Shown here: piece by piece, positions 27,249-36,664 of the stretch | Numbering within the stretch: the first letter of the stretch is position 1 | Layout of the letters: every line of letters starts with the position of its first letter | Assembly: GCA_030841965.1 (NCBI GenBank) | Contig: JAUUSJ010000004.1 | Span: 4,715-68,714 of the forward strand | Origin: Blautia sp. | Lineage (GTDB): Bacteria; Bacillota; Clostridia; Lachnospirales; Lachnospiraceae | DNA: 64,000 nt | Reading direction: 5' to 3' | The notes under the pieces: generated by a model | What the model saw: the letters and a program-made list of their open reading frames with translations, nothing else | The model's database searches: none | Told to the model about the DNA's origin: nothing | Translations under genes and position numbers: made by a program

Positions 27249-27950
27249 ATGGAAGAAAAAATTTACCGAAGAATGAAAGATTTGCCAAAGAATGAGAGAC
27301 CGTATGAGAAATGTCAGATTCATGGGGTGGATTCTCTCACTGACGCGGAATTATTGGCTGTGATTATTCGCACAGGCACGAGAAATTGTCAGTCAGTGGA
27401 GCTGGCAAGGCAAGTACTTTCTATTTCTGGACAGTATGAGGGAATTCTCTCGATTCATCATGTGACAATGGAGAATTTACTAGAATTAAAAGGAATTGGG
27501 CAGGTTAAGGCGACACAGATTTTATGTGTGGCGGAGCTTGCAAAAAGACTCGCAAAGGCCAGCGTGGATACGAGGCAGCAGTTTCACTCTCCAAAGGAGG
27601 TGGCGAATGCCTATATGGAATCTATGAGACATTTGGAGAAAGAAGAAGTAAGACTTCTATTGTTTGATGGAAAGCACCGTCTTATAAAGGAATCGACTAT
27701 CTCTGTGGGAACAGTGAATGCGTCGATTTGCAACTCAAGAGAGATTTTTATTGAGGCGTTGAATGCGAAGGCTGTCCATATGATTTTATTACATAATCAT
27801 CCGTCGGGAGACCCGACTCCGAGCGGAGAAGATTTGAGGATAACAAAAAAGCTTCAAGAGGGAGCCGATATGATAGGGATTTCACTCTCAGACCATATTA
27901 TTATAGGGGAACATTGCTATACTAGTTTTAAGGAAAAAGGATTAATATAA
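27249..27950 (+). CDS. radC: RadC-family JAB/MPN domain protein
   Basis: 233 residues. N-terminal UPF0758 helix-hairpin-helix part (LPKNERPYEKC, ELKGIGQVKATQIL) and a C-terminal JAB/MPN metalloprotease-like domain with HNHPSGDPTPSGED, the zinc-binding motif. Despite its name a DNA-repair role has not been supported. It stands just before mreB, a frequent arrangement in Firmicutes, with SD GGAGG at 27241. Confidence 0.93.
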   Translation: MEEKIYRRMKDLPKNERPYEKCQIHGVDSLTDAELLAVIIRTGTRNCQSVELARQVLSISGQYEGILSIHHVTMENLLELKGIGQVKATQILCVAELAKRLAKASVDTRQQFHSPKEVANAYMESMRHLEKEEVRLLLFDGKHRLIKESTISVGTVNASICNSREIFIEALNAKAVHMILLHNHPSGDPTPSGEDLRITKKLQEGADMIGISLSDHIIIGEHCYTSFKEKGLI

Positions 27951-27964
27951 GGAAGGGAAATATT

Positions 27965-28990
27965 ATGCAAGAAAGGGTTTATGGAGTTGATCTTGGCACC
28001 AATGTAGTTAAAATCTACTTAAAGGGAAGTCAATCTGTCGTGCAGCAAAAAAATATGATTGCGATGGAAGGCAAAGATAAGATTATTGCGTACGGGGAAC
28101 GTGCGTACGAGATGTACGAGAAAACTCCAAAGAAAATAAACGTAATACAGCCAGTGAAAAATGGAGTTATCGCTGACAGTATTTCGATGGAAGACATTTT
28201 AAATTTGATGATTGCAGAGTACGATAAGAAAGTATCTGCTTTTAGCATGATGAGAAAGGAAGTTTTAATCGCAATTCCGTCTAGTATTTCAGAGGTGGAA
28301 AAGAGAGCTTTTTATGATTTATTGTATAATTGCGGTATAAAGGCCAAGAATATAAAGATGATAGAAAAGCCAGTCGCAGGGGCTGTCGGAGCCGGTGTCG
28401 ATATACTAGAGCCAAAGGGAACGATGATTGTGGATGTCGGGGCAGATACAACGGAGATTTCTATTTTATCTCTCGGAGGAATTGTGACGAGCACGGTTTT
28501 AAAAATAGGAGGCAATAAATTTGACGAGGCCATTGTGCAGTATCTCCGAAAAGAAAATCAGCTATTATGTGGGAAAAAAACAGCAGAGAAAATTAAGATA
28601 GAGCTTGGGAATGCGTTTATGTCTGATGACGAGACGATGATGGATGTAGTCGGAAGGGATGTTATGACAGGGCTTCCAAAGAAGATGACGATTTCTTCCC
28701 AGACTGTATATAACGCAATTCGTGAGTATTTAAGCACAATTATGGATACGATTAAGTTTATGCTTGAGCAGACACCGCCTGAGTTATCCGCAGATATTAT
28801 CAATGACGGTATTTATTTTATCGGTGGAGGCTCAAAGCTTACGAATCTCAATTTGCTGGCACAGCTGGATACAGGGCTTACGATTAATACGATGGAAGAG
28901 CCGGAGAAAGCGGTGGCGCTCGGACTTGGAAAAATTATGGAAGACGCTAAGTTAAAAGAATTAATTTTGCCGTTTGATGATATAAATTGA
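27965..28990 (+). CDS. mreB: Rod-shape protein MreB
   Basis: 341 residues. Bacterial actin: phosphate 1 loop GVDLGTNVVKIYLKG, phosphate 2 loop IVDVGADTTEISILSLGG and the adenosine motif FIGGGSKLTNL. It forms membrane filaments that guide the elongation synthases encoded just downstream (mreC, mreD, mrdA, rodA). Starts 15 bp after radC. Confidence 0.95.
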   Translation: MQERVYGVDLGTNVVKIYLKGSQSVVQQKNMIAMEGKDKIIAYGERAYEMYEKTPKKINVIQPVKNGVIADSISMEDILNLMIAEYDKKVSAFSMMRKEVLIAIPSSISEVEKRAFYDLLYNCGIKAKNIKMIEKPVAGAVGAGVDILEPKGTMIVDVGADTTEISILSLGGIVTSTVLKIGGNKFDEAIVQYLRKENQLLCGKKTAEKIKIELGNAFMSDDETMMDVVGRDVMTGLPKKMTISSQTVYNAIREYLSTIMDTIKFMLEQTPPELSADIINDGIYFIGGGSKLTNLNLLAQLDTGLTINTMEEPEKAVALGLGKIMEDAKLKELILPFDDIN

Positions 28991-29015
28991 TGAGCTAATA
29001 TAAGGGAGGCAAAAG

Positions 29016-30032
29016 ATGAATCGAAGAAATCATTTTAAACCATCGAAGAAGCTATGTCTTATTATTGGAACAGTACTTTGTGTTAGTTTATTTGCATTAA
29101 GTTCAAAATCGGATGGAGCAGTAAAACCGCTGAGAAATTCCGTTTCTTCGACTATGACTCCAGTACAGACTGGTGTGAATCAGATAGGAAATTGGTTTAT
29201 AGACCATATTTCCTTTCTCTCTAATATTGCAAATATAAAAAAAGAGAATGACGAGCTAAGAGAAAAAGTGGAGCAATTGGACGCTAAGGTGAGTCAGATG
29301 GAGAAAGAAGAGACGGAGCTAAAACGTCTTAGAGAGCTTTTGAAGATGAGCGAGGAGTACAGTGAGTATCCATCCGTCGGTGCCAATGTCATCGGAAGAG
29401 GACCTGGAAACTGGTTTCACACTCTTGTCATTGACAAGGGGGAAGAAGACGGAATAGAGGAGGGAATGAATGTTCTCTCGGGAGATGGTCTTGTTGGAAT
29501 TGTTACCGGGGTTCAGAGTAAGAGCGCACAGGTTATGGCAATTATTAATGATGAGAGTAATGTCAGTGCTATGGCGCTAAAGACAGGCGATATTTGTATG
29601 GTGAGTGGAAATGAGGAGACAATAGAACAAGGATATATTAGAATTGGAGAACTCGATAAGAATGCAAAGGTAAAAGAGGGAGACAAGATTGTAACCTCGA
29701 ATATAAGTTCTAAGTATTTGCCGGGATTGACGATAGGAACCATTAAGGAAATCCAATTAGATGACTCAAAACTGTCTAAGACTGCAAAGCTTGAGCCAGT
29801 TGTAGATTTTAAGAGTTTACAGGAAGTACTGATTATAAAGAAGACAAAATCTGAGTTAAATTCAGAGGGGGGCTCAAAAGAGAGCAGTTCTAAGACAAGT
29901 AGCTCAAAAAGCAGTTCAAAGACAGGGAGCTCGACAAGCAGTTCAAAAGGAAGTAGTTCCACAAAGAGCAGTAGCAGCTCAAACAAAACTGAGACCCAAA
30001 ATACGAATACAACAGAGAAAAAGGGAGAGTAA
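29016..30032 (+). CDS. mreC: Rod-shape protein MreC
   Basis: 338 residues. One N-terminal membrane segment (about 13-29), a coiled coil (about 75-110, NDELREKVEQLDAKVSQMEKEE), the two beta-barrel domains of the MreC core (ANVIGRGPGNWFHTLVIDKG, GLVGIVTGVQSKSAQVMAI), and an unusual C-terminal tail of about 55 residues almost wholly Ser/Lys/Thr. The tail is outside the conserved core. MreC links MreB to PBP2 outside the membrane. Confidence 0.93.
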   Translation: MNRRNHFKPSKKLCLIIGTVLCVSLFALSSKSDGAVKPLRNSVSSTMTPVQTGVNQIGNWFIDHISFLSNIANIKKENDELREKVEQLDAKVSQMEKEETELKRLRELLKMSEEYSEYPSVGANVIGRGPGNWFHTLVIDKGEEDGIEEGMNVLSGDGLVGIVTGVQSKSAQVMAIINDESNVSAMALKTGDICMVSGNEETIEQGYIRIGELDKNAKVKEGDKIVTSNISSKYLPGLTIGTIKEIQLDDSKLSKTAKLEPVVDFKSLQEVLIIKKTKSELNSEGGSKESSSKTSSSKSSSKTGSSTSSSKGSSSTKSSSSSNKTETQNTNTTEKKGE

Positions 30033-30034
30033 GT

Positions 30035-30574
30035 ATGAAAGATGAGGCAAAAAAGATAGGTATCATAGGAGTATTGATTATTATTAGCTTTCTGCTTCAG
30101 ACGTCTATATTTCCGTTTTTTCCTTTCTTTGGAGCGGTTCCCAATATTATTCTTTTATTGGTCGTCTCAATTGCTGTCATAAATGGAAGTATACCAGCCA
30201 TGCTTGCAGGGTTCCTATGTGGACTTCTCATAGACCTTATGTACGGAGGAGCATTGGGAGTCTATGCTTTTTTCTATATGTTTTTGGGATATATAAATGG
30301 ATATTTTCATGTACTATTTTTTGCGGAGGCAAGTTTTTTGCCTCTCATCCTCGTATTTGTGAATGATTGCATTTATCATATTTTGACATATTTGATATTT
30401 TTCCTGCCGCAAAGAAAATGGAATTTTTTCTTCTATTTAAGAAAAAATATTTTACCAGAATTAATTTATACAGTGATAATTTCACTTATTATGTACCAGA
30501 TAGTTTTTAGAATTTATCAATGGATAACGAGAAAAAAGAAGAAGAGGAGGTCACCGCATGTTTTCAAAGTTTAG
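30035..30574 (+). CDS. mreD: Rod-shape protein MreD
   Basis: 179 residues, five or so membrane segments, ending in a Lys/Arg-rich cytoplasmic tail (RKKKKRRSP). Small membrane partner of MreC. Two bp after mreC and overlapping mrdA by 17 nt. Assigned by position, length and topology; sequence is weakly conserved in this family. Confidence 0.9.
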   Translation: MKDEAKKIGIIGVLIIISFLLQTSIFPFFPFFGAVPNIILLLVVSIAVINGSIPAMLAGFLCGLLIDLMYGGALGVYAFFYMFLGYINGYFHVLFFAEASFLPLILVFVNDCIYHILTYLIFFLPQRKWNFFFYLRKNILPELIYTVIISLIMYQIVFRIYQWITRKKKKRRSPHVFKV

Positions 30575-33449
30575 AAAATCCGTAAGCAATTTATTAGAAA
30601 ATAGGATGGCAGTTTTAACTTTTGCATGTGCACTTCTTTTTTTGGCACTTATCTATCGTTTGTTTGTTTTGCAGATTGTAGAGGGGGAATTTCATGCTTC
30701 ACAGTTTACGAATAAGACAAAAAAAGAGATTGTAGTAAATGGAACGCGAGGAAGTATATACGACGCTAACGGAAAGACCCTCGCCTATGATAAATTATCT
30801 TATACGGTGTATTTTGAGAATACCGATAAGTTTGCAGAGTTGGCAGAGCAAAATAATACCTCGGAGAACGAGGAGAAGAATAAGGTCATTTATCGCTTGA
30901 TAAAAAAGTTAGAGAAGAATAAAGACGAGATTATAACAGAACTTCCTATCGAGATGAAGGATGACGGAACACTTAAGTTCACAGTGAGCGGCTCGAGAAA
31001 AAAGCAATTTTTAAAAGAGGTATATGGATTATCGGATTATGAAAGTCTAAGTGGCTCGGATAAAAAGAAGGCAGATAAATTATTAAAGAGCAGTGCGCAG
31101 GATGTATTTCAATTTTTAAGAACTGGGGAGGGAGGATATAATAGTTATTCGGGAATGTTCCAAATTAGCGAAGATTACTCCAAAAAAGAGGCATTAAAGA
31201 TTATGAATATTCGCTATATGCTTTATCTAAACCGTTTTTCCCAGTCCAATCCGATAAAGATAGCATCCAATATCAGTGAGGAATCTTTAGTAGAAATTCA
31301 GGAAGATGAGACAAATTTTACAGGAATTAGTATTAAAACGGATTCGATTAGAGTATATAATGATAGTAAGTATTTTTCTCATATTATAGGATATACTGGC
31401 GCTATCTCTGATTCTGAGCTTGAGGAGGAGAATGAAAAGGAGACAGTCTACGATGCCAATGACACAATCGGAAAGACTGGCTTAGAAAAGTCTATGGAAT
31501 CTTATTTAAGAGGAACAAAGGGAAAGCAAGAGGCCTATATTGACAGCATGGGAAAAGTGCTTCAAGTAACACAAAAGACAAAGGCAGAGGCGGGAAATGA
31601 TATTTACTTGACGATTGACGCTGATTTACAAAAATACTGTTATGATACGCTAGAGCGCAGATTGGCTGGAATTATACTCGAGAAGTTGACAGAGAGAACA
31701 AGGGCAGATTTAGATGCAAGTGGAGATATTATGATTTCTATTGAGGATGTATATAATGCCTTTTTTGAGAATAATGTACTAGATATCGATGAGATTTCCT
31801 CCAAGAAAGCGTCCAAGACGGAGAAAGAAGTGGCGGCTTTGTTAGAAGATAAGAAATCTCGAGTAATATCCTTTATTACGAACCAGTTGCAAAATGATAG
31901 CACAGTTCAAGGAGAGCTTGAGGGTTCTAAGAAAGAATATATGCAGTATGTATATGATTTCTTGGCGGAAGACGGAATTATCGATAAAACATTAATTGAT
32001 ACAGAGGATGAAAATTACAAGAAATGGCGCGAGGAGAGGAAATCTTTACAGTATTTTTTGAAATATGCGATTAATAAAGAGTGGATTGATATCTCCGCTT
32101 TGGATTTAGATGGCAATTATTATAGTACAAATGAGATATATGAGGCGTTAGTAGATTATATAAGAGAAGAATTAAAAGATAGGACAGACTTTGACAAACT
32201 TTTATATAAGGCTATGATACAATCAAGTGAGTTATCAGGGAGAAAAATCTGTTCCTTGCTATTGGAGCAGGGAGTTGTAGAGAGAGATAGTGATTATGAG
32301 GATTTAGAGTCAGGCTCTATCGGGGCGTACAGCTATATCTCAGAGAAGATTAAAAAAATGGAGATAAAGCCAGACCAGCTTGCCTTAGACCCATGTTCGG
32401 GTTCTGTCGTAGTGACAGATACAGATACTGGAAATGTACTGGCATTGGTAACATATCCAAGTTATAATAATAATAAGCTGGCAAACCATATTGATTCAAA
32501 ATATTATGAATCTTTACTTGAAAATCAGACAAAACCATTGTATAATAGAGCAACTCAAGAGAAAAAAGCACCTGGCTCTACGTTTAAGCTGCTCACTAGT
32601 ATCGCAGCGCTGCAAGAGAATATCATTAACGGGAAGACAAAGTTTGAGACGAAGGGTATTTTTAAGAAAGTAACTCCGTACTCAAAATGCTGGATTTATC
32701 CAGAAAATCACGGGACAATCAATGTCTCTAAGGCAATCGGAGTTTCCTGTAACTATTTCTTTTATAATGTAGGCTATAAAATGTCTACACAAGATGGAAA
32801 GTATCAGCCGAAAAAGGGAGTAAATTTACTTCACAAATATGCGGCGATGTTTGGATTTGATGAAAACTCAGGAATAGAAATTCCAGAGGCGACTCCAAAT
32901 ATAGCGACTGAAGACCCAATTCGTGCGGCCATTGGACAAAGTAATAATGCCTTTACAGCGACACAGATTTCTAGATATGTGACAGCTGTCGCCAATAAAG
33001 GTGATTTATATAGTCTGACCTTGATAGATAAGATAAAGGATAATAAAGGCGAGACTATTCAGAAAAATAACAAAGAGGAGAGAAAGACAGAATTAGATAT
33101 TAAAGATTCAGCTTGGAATTTAGTTCACAATGGCATGTATCAAGTGACACATTCAGAGGATAGCTCCGTTCATAATTTATATGGAAATTTCAAGATAAAG
33201 GTATCGGGAAAAACTGGTACGGCACAGGAGGATAAAAAGAGAGCAAATCACTCACTCTTTGTGTCTTTTGCTCCATCGAATAAGCCGGAAGTATCGATTA
33301 CAACAGTGATACCATACGGTTATACATCTTCTTATGCGGCAGAGACAACAAAAGACTTTTATAAATATTATTTTAATTTGCTTACTTCAAAAGAAAAGAA
33401 GAGTAAAAATGCGTTATCACCAACGAGCGGCACGATATCTGCCGATTAA
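30558..33449 (+). CDS. mrdA: Penicillin-binding protein 2 (elongation-specific transpeptidase)
   Basis: 963 residues, well above the usual 600-700. One membrane segment (about 20-38), dimer domain with GTRGSIYDANGKTLAYD, and a transpeptidase domain with STFK (near 673), SCN (near 728) and KTGTA (near 886). The extra length is an insertion of roughly 230 residues between IDADLQKYCYDTLERR and ALDPCSGSVVVTD, highly charged and helical. It is the cross-linking enzyme of the elongasome and pairs with RodA downstream. Ends with a Ser/Thr-rich tail. Confidence 0.93.
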   Translation: MFSKFRKSVSNLLENRMAVLTFACALLFLALIYRLFVLQIVEGEFHASQFTNKTKKEIVVNGTRGSIYDANGKTLAYDKLSYTVYFENTDKFAELAEQNNTSENEEKNKVIYRLIKKLEKNKDEIITELPIEMKDDGTLKFTVSGSRKKQFLKEVYGLSDYESLSGSDKKKADKLLKSSAQDVFQFLRTGEGGYNSYSGMFQISEDYSKKEALKIMNIRYMLYLNRFSQSNPIKIASNISEESLVEIQEDETNFTGISIKTDSIRVYNDSKYFSHIIGYTGAISDSELEEENEKETVYDANDTIGKTGLEKSMESYLRGTKGKQEAYIDSMGKVLQVTQKTKAEAGNDIYLTIDADLQKYCYDTLERRLAGIILEKLTERTRADLDASGDIMISIEDVYNAFFENNVLDIDEISSKKASKTEKEVAALLEDKKSRVISFITNQLQNDSTVQGELEGSKKEYMQYVYDFLAEDGIIDKTLIDTEDENYKKWREERKSLQYFLKYAINKEWIDISALDLDGNYYSTNEIYEALVDYIREELKDRTDFDKLLYKAMIQSSELSGRKICSLLLEQGVVERDSDYEDLESGSIGAYSYISEKIKKMEIKPDQLALDPCSGSVVVTDTDTGNVLALVTYPSYNNNKLANHIDSKYYESLLENQTKPLYNRATQEKKAPGSTFKLLTSIAALQENIINGKTKFETKGIFKKVTPYSKCWIYPENHGTINVSKAIGVSCNYFFYNVGYKMSTQDGKYQPKKGVNLLHKYAAMFGFDENSGIEIPEATPNIATEDPIRAAIGQSNNAFTATQISRYVTAVANKGDLYSLTLIDKIKDNKGETIQKNNKEERKTELDIKDSAWNLVHNGMYQVTHSEDSSVHNLYGNFKIKVSGKTGTAQEDKKRANHSLFVSFAPSNKPEVSITTVIPYGYTSSYAAETTKDFYKYYFNLLTSKEKKSKNALSPTSGTISAD

Positions 33450-33484
33450 GACTCAAAAATTTCATAGTAGTAAGAGGTGAAGTC

Positions 33485-34189
33485 ATGGGTAGTCCGGTTA
33501 TTATTAAGGGGAACAAATATGGATTTGTACTTGTACTGGATGAACAATTAGATTTTATTTTACTAAGAAGAGAAATTGCGGCAAAGTTCAGAGAGTCCAA
33601 TCGATTTTTTAACGCAAGTAGTCAGGTTACGATTCAATTTGAGGGTCGGAAACTATCGAATGAGGAAAAAGGGTTAGTCATAGAGACAATAAAGGAGACG
33701 ACGAATCTAAATATCTCCTATATTGTGGAGGATGAAAAAAAACAGGAGACCTATTTGAGTACTCAGATAAAAGAGACAAAAAAAGAAATACAAAAAGTAT
33801 CTTCTATGGAATTGCCTGCCTGGAAGAACCATTTTTATCGGGGCAATTTGACGGCAGGACAATCCATAGAGGTGAAGGGGAATATCACCTTATTAGGGGA
33901 TATCAAAAAGGGGGCATCTGTGAGCGCAAGGGGGAATATTCTTGTTATTGGACAAGTAGAGGGGGTAGTCTTTGCGGGCTATCCAAATCATAGTCAATGT
34001 TTTGTTATGGCGCTTAATTTAAATCCCTCGCAGCTTCGCATAGGGAAGATACATTTATATGAAAAAAAGAGAAAAATTCCGAAGAAGGCACCAAGCGATG
34101 ACAATCAAATAAAACCACAATTTGCTTTTGTAGAGAAAGGCTCTATTCGCATGGAGTTATTAGAAAAGACATCCAGATATCATATATAA
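33485..34189 (+). CDS. minC: Septum-site inhibitor MinC
   Basis: 234 residues. An N-terminal FtsZ-binding domain and the C-terminal beta-helix domain (RGNLTAGQSIEVKGNITLLG, VSARGNILVIG, GVVFAGYP). It blocks Z-ring formation when bound to MinD, encoded 100 bp downstream. The MinC C-terminal domain is intact, but the last 40 residues are a basic extension. Confidence 0.9.
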   Translation: MGSPVIIKGNKYGFVLVLDEQLDFILLRREIAAKFRESNRFFNASSQVTIQFEGRKLSNEEKGLVIETIKETTNLNISYIVEDEKKQETYLSTQIKETKKEIQKVSSMELPAWKNHFYRGNLTAGQSIEVKGNITLLGDIKKGASVSARGNILVIGQVEGVVFAGYPNHSQCFVMALNLNPSQLRIGKIHLYEKKRKIPKKAPSDDNQIKPQFAFVEKGSIRMELLEKTSRYHI

Positions 34190-34289
34190 GAGAGGACAAA
34201 GTTATTTCTTATAAGTTTATGAGCGAGGAAGAGTTGCAAATCGTAAAATAAGAATTTTATAGTAGAAAGGCAGTATTGGAGGAATAAAA

Positions 34290-35081
34290 ATGAGTGAGGT
34301 CATTGTAATTACATCTGGTAAGGGTGGCGTTGGAAAGACAACTACTACAGCCAATATAGGGGCTGGACTTGCAAAAATGGGAAAAAAGGTTGTTTTAGTC
34401 GATACAGATATCGGGCTTCGCAATTTGGATGTAGTCATGGGATTGGAAAATCGCATCGTCTATAATTTGGTAGATGTCGTGGAGAGCAATTGCCGTATGA
34501 GACAGGCGCTGATAAAGGATAAGAGATATCCAAATCTCTCCCTCATGCCGTCTGCTCAGACGAGGGATAAGACCGCAGTTACCCCGGAGCAGATGAAGAA
34601 ATTAATCGAGGAGCTGAAAGAGGAATTTGAATATATTATACTGGATTGTCCAGCGGGAATCGAGAGAGGATTTCAAAATGCGATCGCTGGAGCCACATCC
34701 GCCATTATCGTCACGACACCGGAAGTTTCGGCCATCCGAGATGCGGACCGAATTATCGGCCTGTTGGAGGCAAGTGAGATAAAGGATATATCCCTTATTG
34801 TAAATAAAATTCGAGTGAATATGGTAAAAAGAGGAGATATGATGTCGGTGGAGGATGTTCTTGATATTTTGGCGATAGATTTATTGGGAATTGTTCCAGA
34901 TGACGAGAATATTGTAGTTGCGTCCAACGAAGGTGAGCCGCTAGTTGGTTCCTACTCAAAGGCTGGGACAGCCTATATGAATATATGTGGAAGAATTTTA
35001 GGAGAGGATATTCCATTTCTGGATTTAGAGAGGGAAAATCTTTTGTACCGAGTGAGAAGACTTTTCAAAAAAGAGTATTAG
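34290..35081 (+). CDS. minD: Septum-site ATPase MinD
   Basis: 263 residues. Deviant Walker A TSGKGGVGKTTTTANIG, VDTDIGLRNLDVVMGLENR, ILDCPAGIERGF, and an amphipathic C-terminal helix (LLYRVRRLFKKEY) that acts as membrane-targeting sequence. Preceded by SD GGAGG. The usual next gene minE is absent; rodA starts 14 bp downstream. Confidence 0.95.
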   Translation: MSEVIVITSGKGGVGKTTTTANIGAGLAKMGKKVVLVDTDIGLRNLDVVMGLENRIVYNLVDVVESNCRMRQALIKDKRYPNLSLMPSAQTRDKTAVTPEQMKKLIEELKEEFEYIILDCPAGIERGFQNAIAGATSAIIVTTPEVSAIRDADRIIGLLEASEIKDISLIVNKIRVNMVKRGDMMSVEDVLDILAIDLLGIVPDDENIVVASNEGEPLVGSYSKAGTAYMNICGRILGEDIPFLDLERENLLYRVRRLFKKEY

Positions 35082-35095
35082 AAGGACATTGCGAT

Positions 35096-36247
35096 ATGAG
35101 GAAAAATAATAGTAAAATCCAAAAGAATTTAAGAAGATATATCGATGTCAAAAGATATAATTGGGAAAATTATAATTTGTTTTTAGCCATCATTGTATTT
35201 GCCATATGTTGTTTTGGGGTGATATGTATTCACTGTGCAGACAGCAGCTTTACCGGAAAGCAGATTTTAGGATTAATTGTGGGAACGATTTTGATGATTA
35301 TCCTTTCTTTTATCGATTACCATAAAATATGTGACTGGTACTGGGCAATCTACGGATTATTAAATCTTTTATTAGTGATGGTATTGATCATTGGAAAGGA
35401 AGTAAATGGCTCCAAGAGATGGATAGATTTAAAGGTGATTACCTTTCAGCCGTCTGAGTTTGCCAAAATATTAATTATTTTATTCGTGGCGTCTTATATA
35501 GATGCCCACCGAAGAGAGATTGGCGAGCTATCTATGTGGATAAAATTATTTTTGTTTTGCGCTGTCCCAATCATACTTATTGTGACAGAACCAGATTTGT
35601 CCACAACGATTGATATTGTTTGTATTTTGACGGCTATGATATTTGTGGGAGGAATTAGTCTGAAGTTTATTCGCAATACATTGCTTATTATTATTCCAGT
35701 TATGGGAGCGGCCTTTTGGTATATACAAACTCCAGGGCAGAAATTATTAAAGCCGTATCAGCTGACGAGGGTGATGACATTTTTACATCCGCAAAATTAT
35801 GTAGATAGCTCTGGTTATCAGCAAAATAATTCGATTATGGCGATTGGTTCTGGAAGATTATTTGGAAAAGGTTTATTTGGCAGCTCTGATATAAAGGGAA
35901 GCAGTACCGGGTTGATTTCCGAGCAGCAGACAGATTTTATTTTCTCAGTGGTGGGAGAATCCGTAGGTTTTATTGGCAGTGTTATTGTTATTGCATTTTT
36001 AGCCTTAATAGTGTTACAATGTATAGTAGTGGCAAGAAGAGCGAGAGATATCTCTGGGAAATTGATTGCGACAGGGATGGCTGCGCTTGTATGTTTTCAG
36101 TCGTTTATTAATATCGGTGTTGCCACTGCGTTATTGCCAAATACGGGGCTGCCGTTGCCGTTTTTGAGCTACGGGTTGACCTCGTTAATCAGTAACATGA
36201 TGGGGATAGGTGTAGTGTTAAATATTAGTTTGCAAAGAAGACGTTAG
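35096..36247 (+). CDS. rodA: RodA/FtsW-family peptidoglycan glycosyltransferase (probably RodA)
   Basis: 383 residues from ATG 35096 (SD GAAGGA); the frame is open upstream into minD. About ten membrane segments. SEDS signatures: KEVNGSKRWIDLKVITFQPSEFAKI, DFIFSVVGESVGFIGS and LPFLSYGLTSLISNM. It polymerises lipid II glycan chains. Placement in the mreBCD-mrdA-min cluster favours RodA over FtsW. Confidence 0.93.
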   Translation: MRKNNSKIQKNLRRYIDVKRYNWENYNLFLAIIVFAICCFGVICIHCADSSFTGKQILGLIVGTILMIILSFIDYHKICDWYWAIYGLLNLLLVMVLIIGKEVNGSKRWIDLKVITFQPSEFAKILIILFVASYIDAHRREIGELSMWIKLFLFCAVPIILIVTEPDLSTTIDIVCILTAMIFVGGISLKFIRNTLLIIIPVMGAAFWYIQTPGQKLLKPYQLTRVMTFLHPQNYVDSSGYQQNNSIMAIGSGRLFGKGLFGSSDIKGSSTGLISEQQTDFIFSVVGESVGFIGSVIVIAFLALIVLQCIVVARRARDISGKLIATGMAALVCFQSFINIGVATALLPNTGLPLPFLSYGLTSLISNMMGIGVVLNISLQRRR

Positions 36248-36257
36248 GAGGAAGAAA

Positions 36258-36653
36258 ATGACAATAGGTTTAATCGCACACGATGCAAAGAAGAAATTAA
36301 TGCAAAATTTTTGTATTGCGTACAGGGGTATTTTGAATAAGCACACACTTTGTGCTACTGCAACGACAGGAAGATTAATTGAGGAAGTAACCAATTTAGA
36401 TGTACATAAATACTTGGCTGGTCATCTAGGTGGACAGCAGCAGCTTGCATCTGAAATTGAAAATAACTTGATTGATATGGTAATTTTCTTAAGAGACCCT
36501 CAGAAACCAAAAAAACATGAGCCAGATATTTTTAATATTCTTCGTCTATGTGATGTTCACAATATTCCAGTTGCGACAAACTTAGCAACAGCGGAGCTAC
36601 TTGTGAAGGCGTTAGATAGAGGAGATTTGGGCTGGAGAGAGATGTATAAATAA
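36258..36653 (+). CDS. mgsA: Methylglyoxal synthase
   Basis: 131 residues. Converts dihydroxyacetone phosphate to methylglyoxal and phosphate. Motifs: IGLIAHDAKKKLM, phosphate-binding ATATTGRLIEE, GHLGGQQQLA and the catalytic Asp in VIFLRDPQ. Follows rodA by 10 bp. Confidence 0.95.
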   Translation: MTIGLIAHDAKKKLMQNFCIAYRGILNKHTLCATATTGRLIEEVTNLDVHKYLAGHLGGQQQLASEIENNLIDMVIFLRDPQKPKKHEPDIFNILRLCDVHNIPVATNLATAELLVKALDRGDLGWREMYK

Positions 36654-36664
36654 GGAATTTTAAC

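Noticed and set aside
34190..34289. Ten-codon frame before minD as a minE remnant
   Set aside because: No SD and no similarity to MinE; spacing is ordinary.
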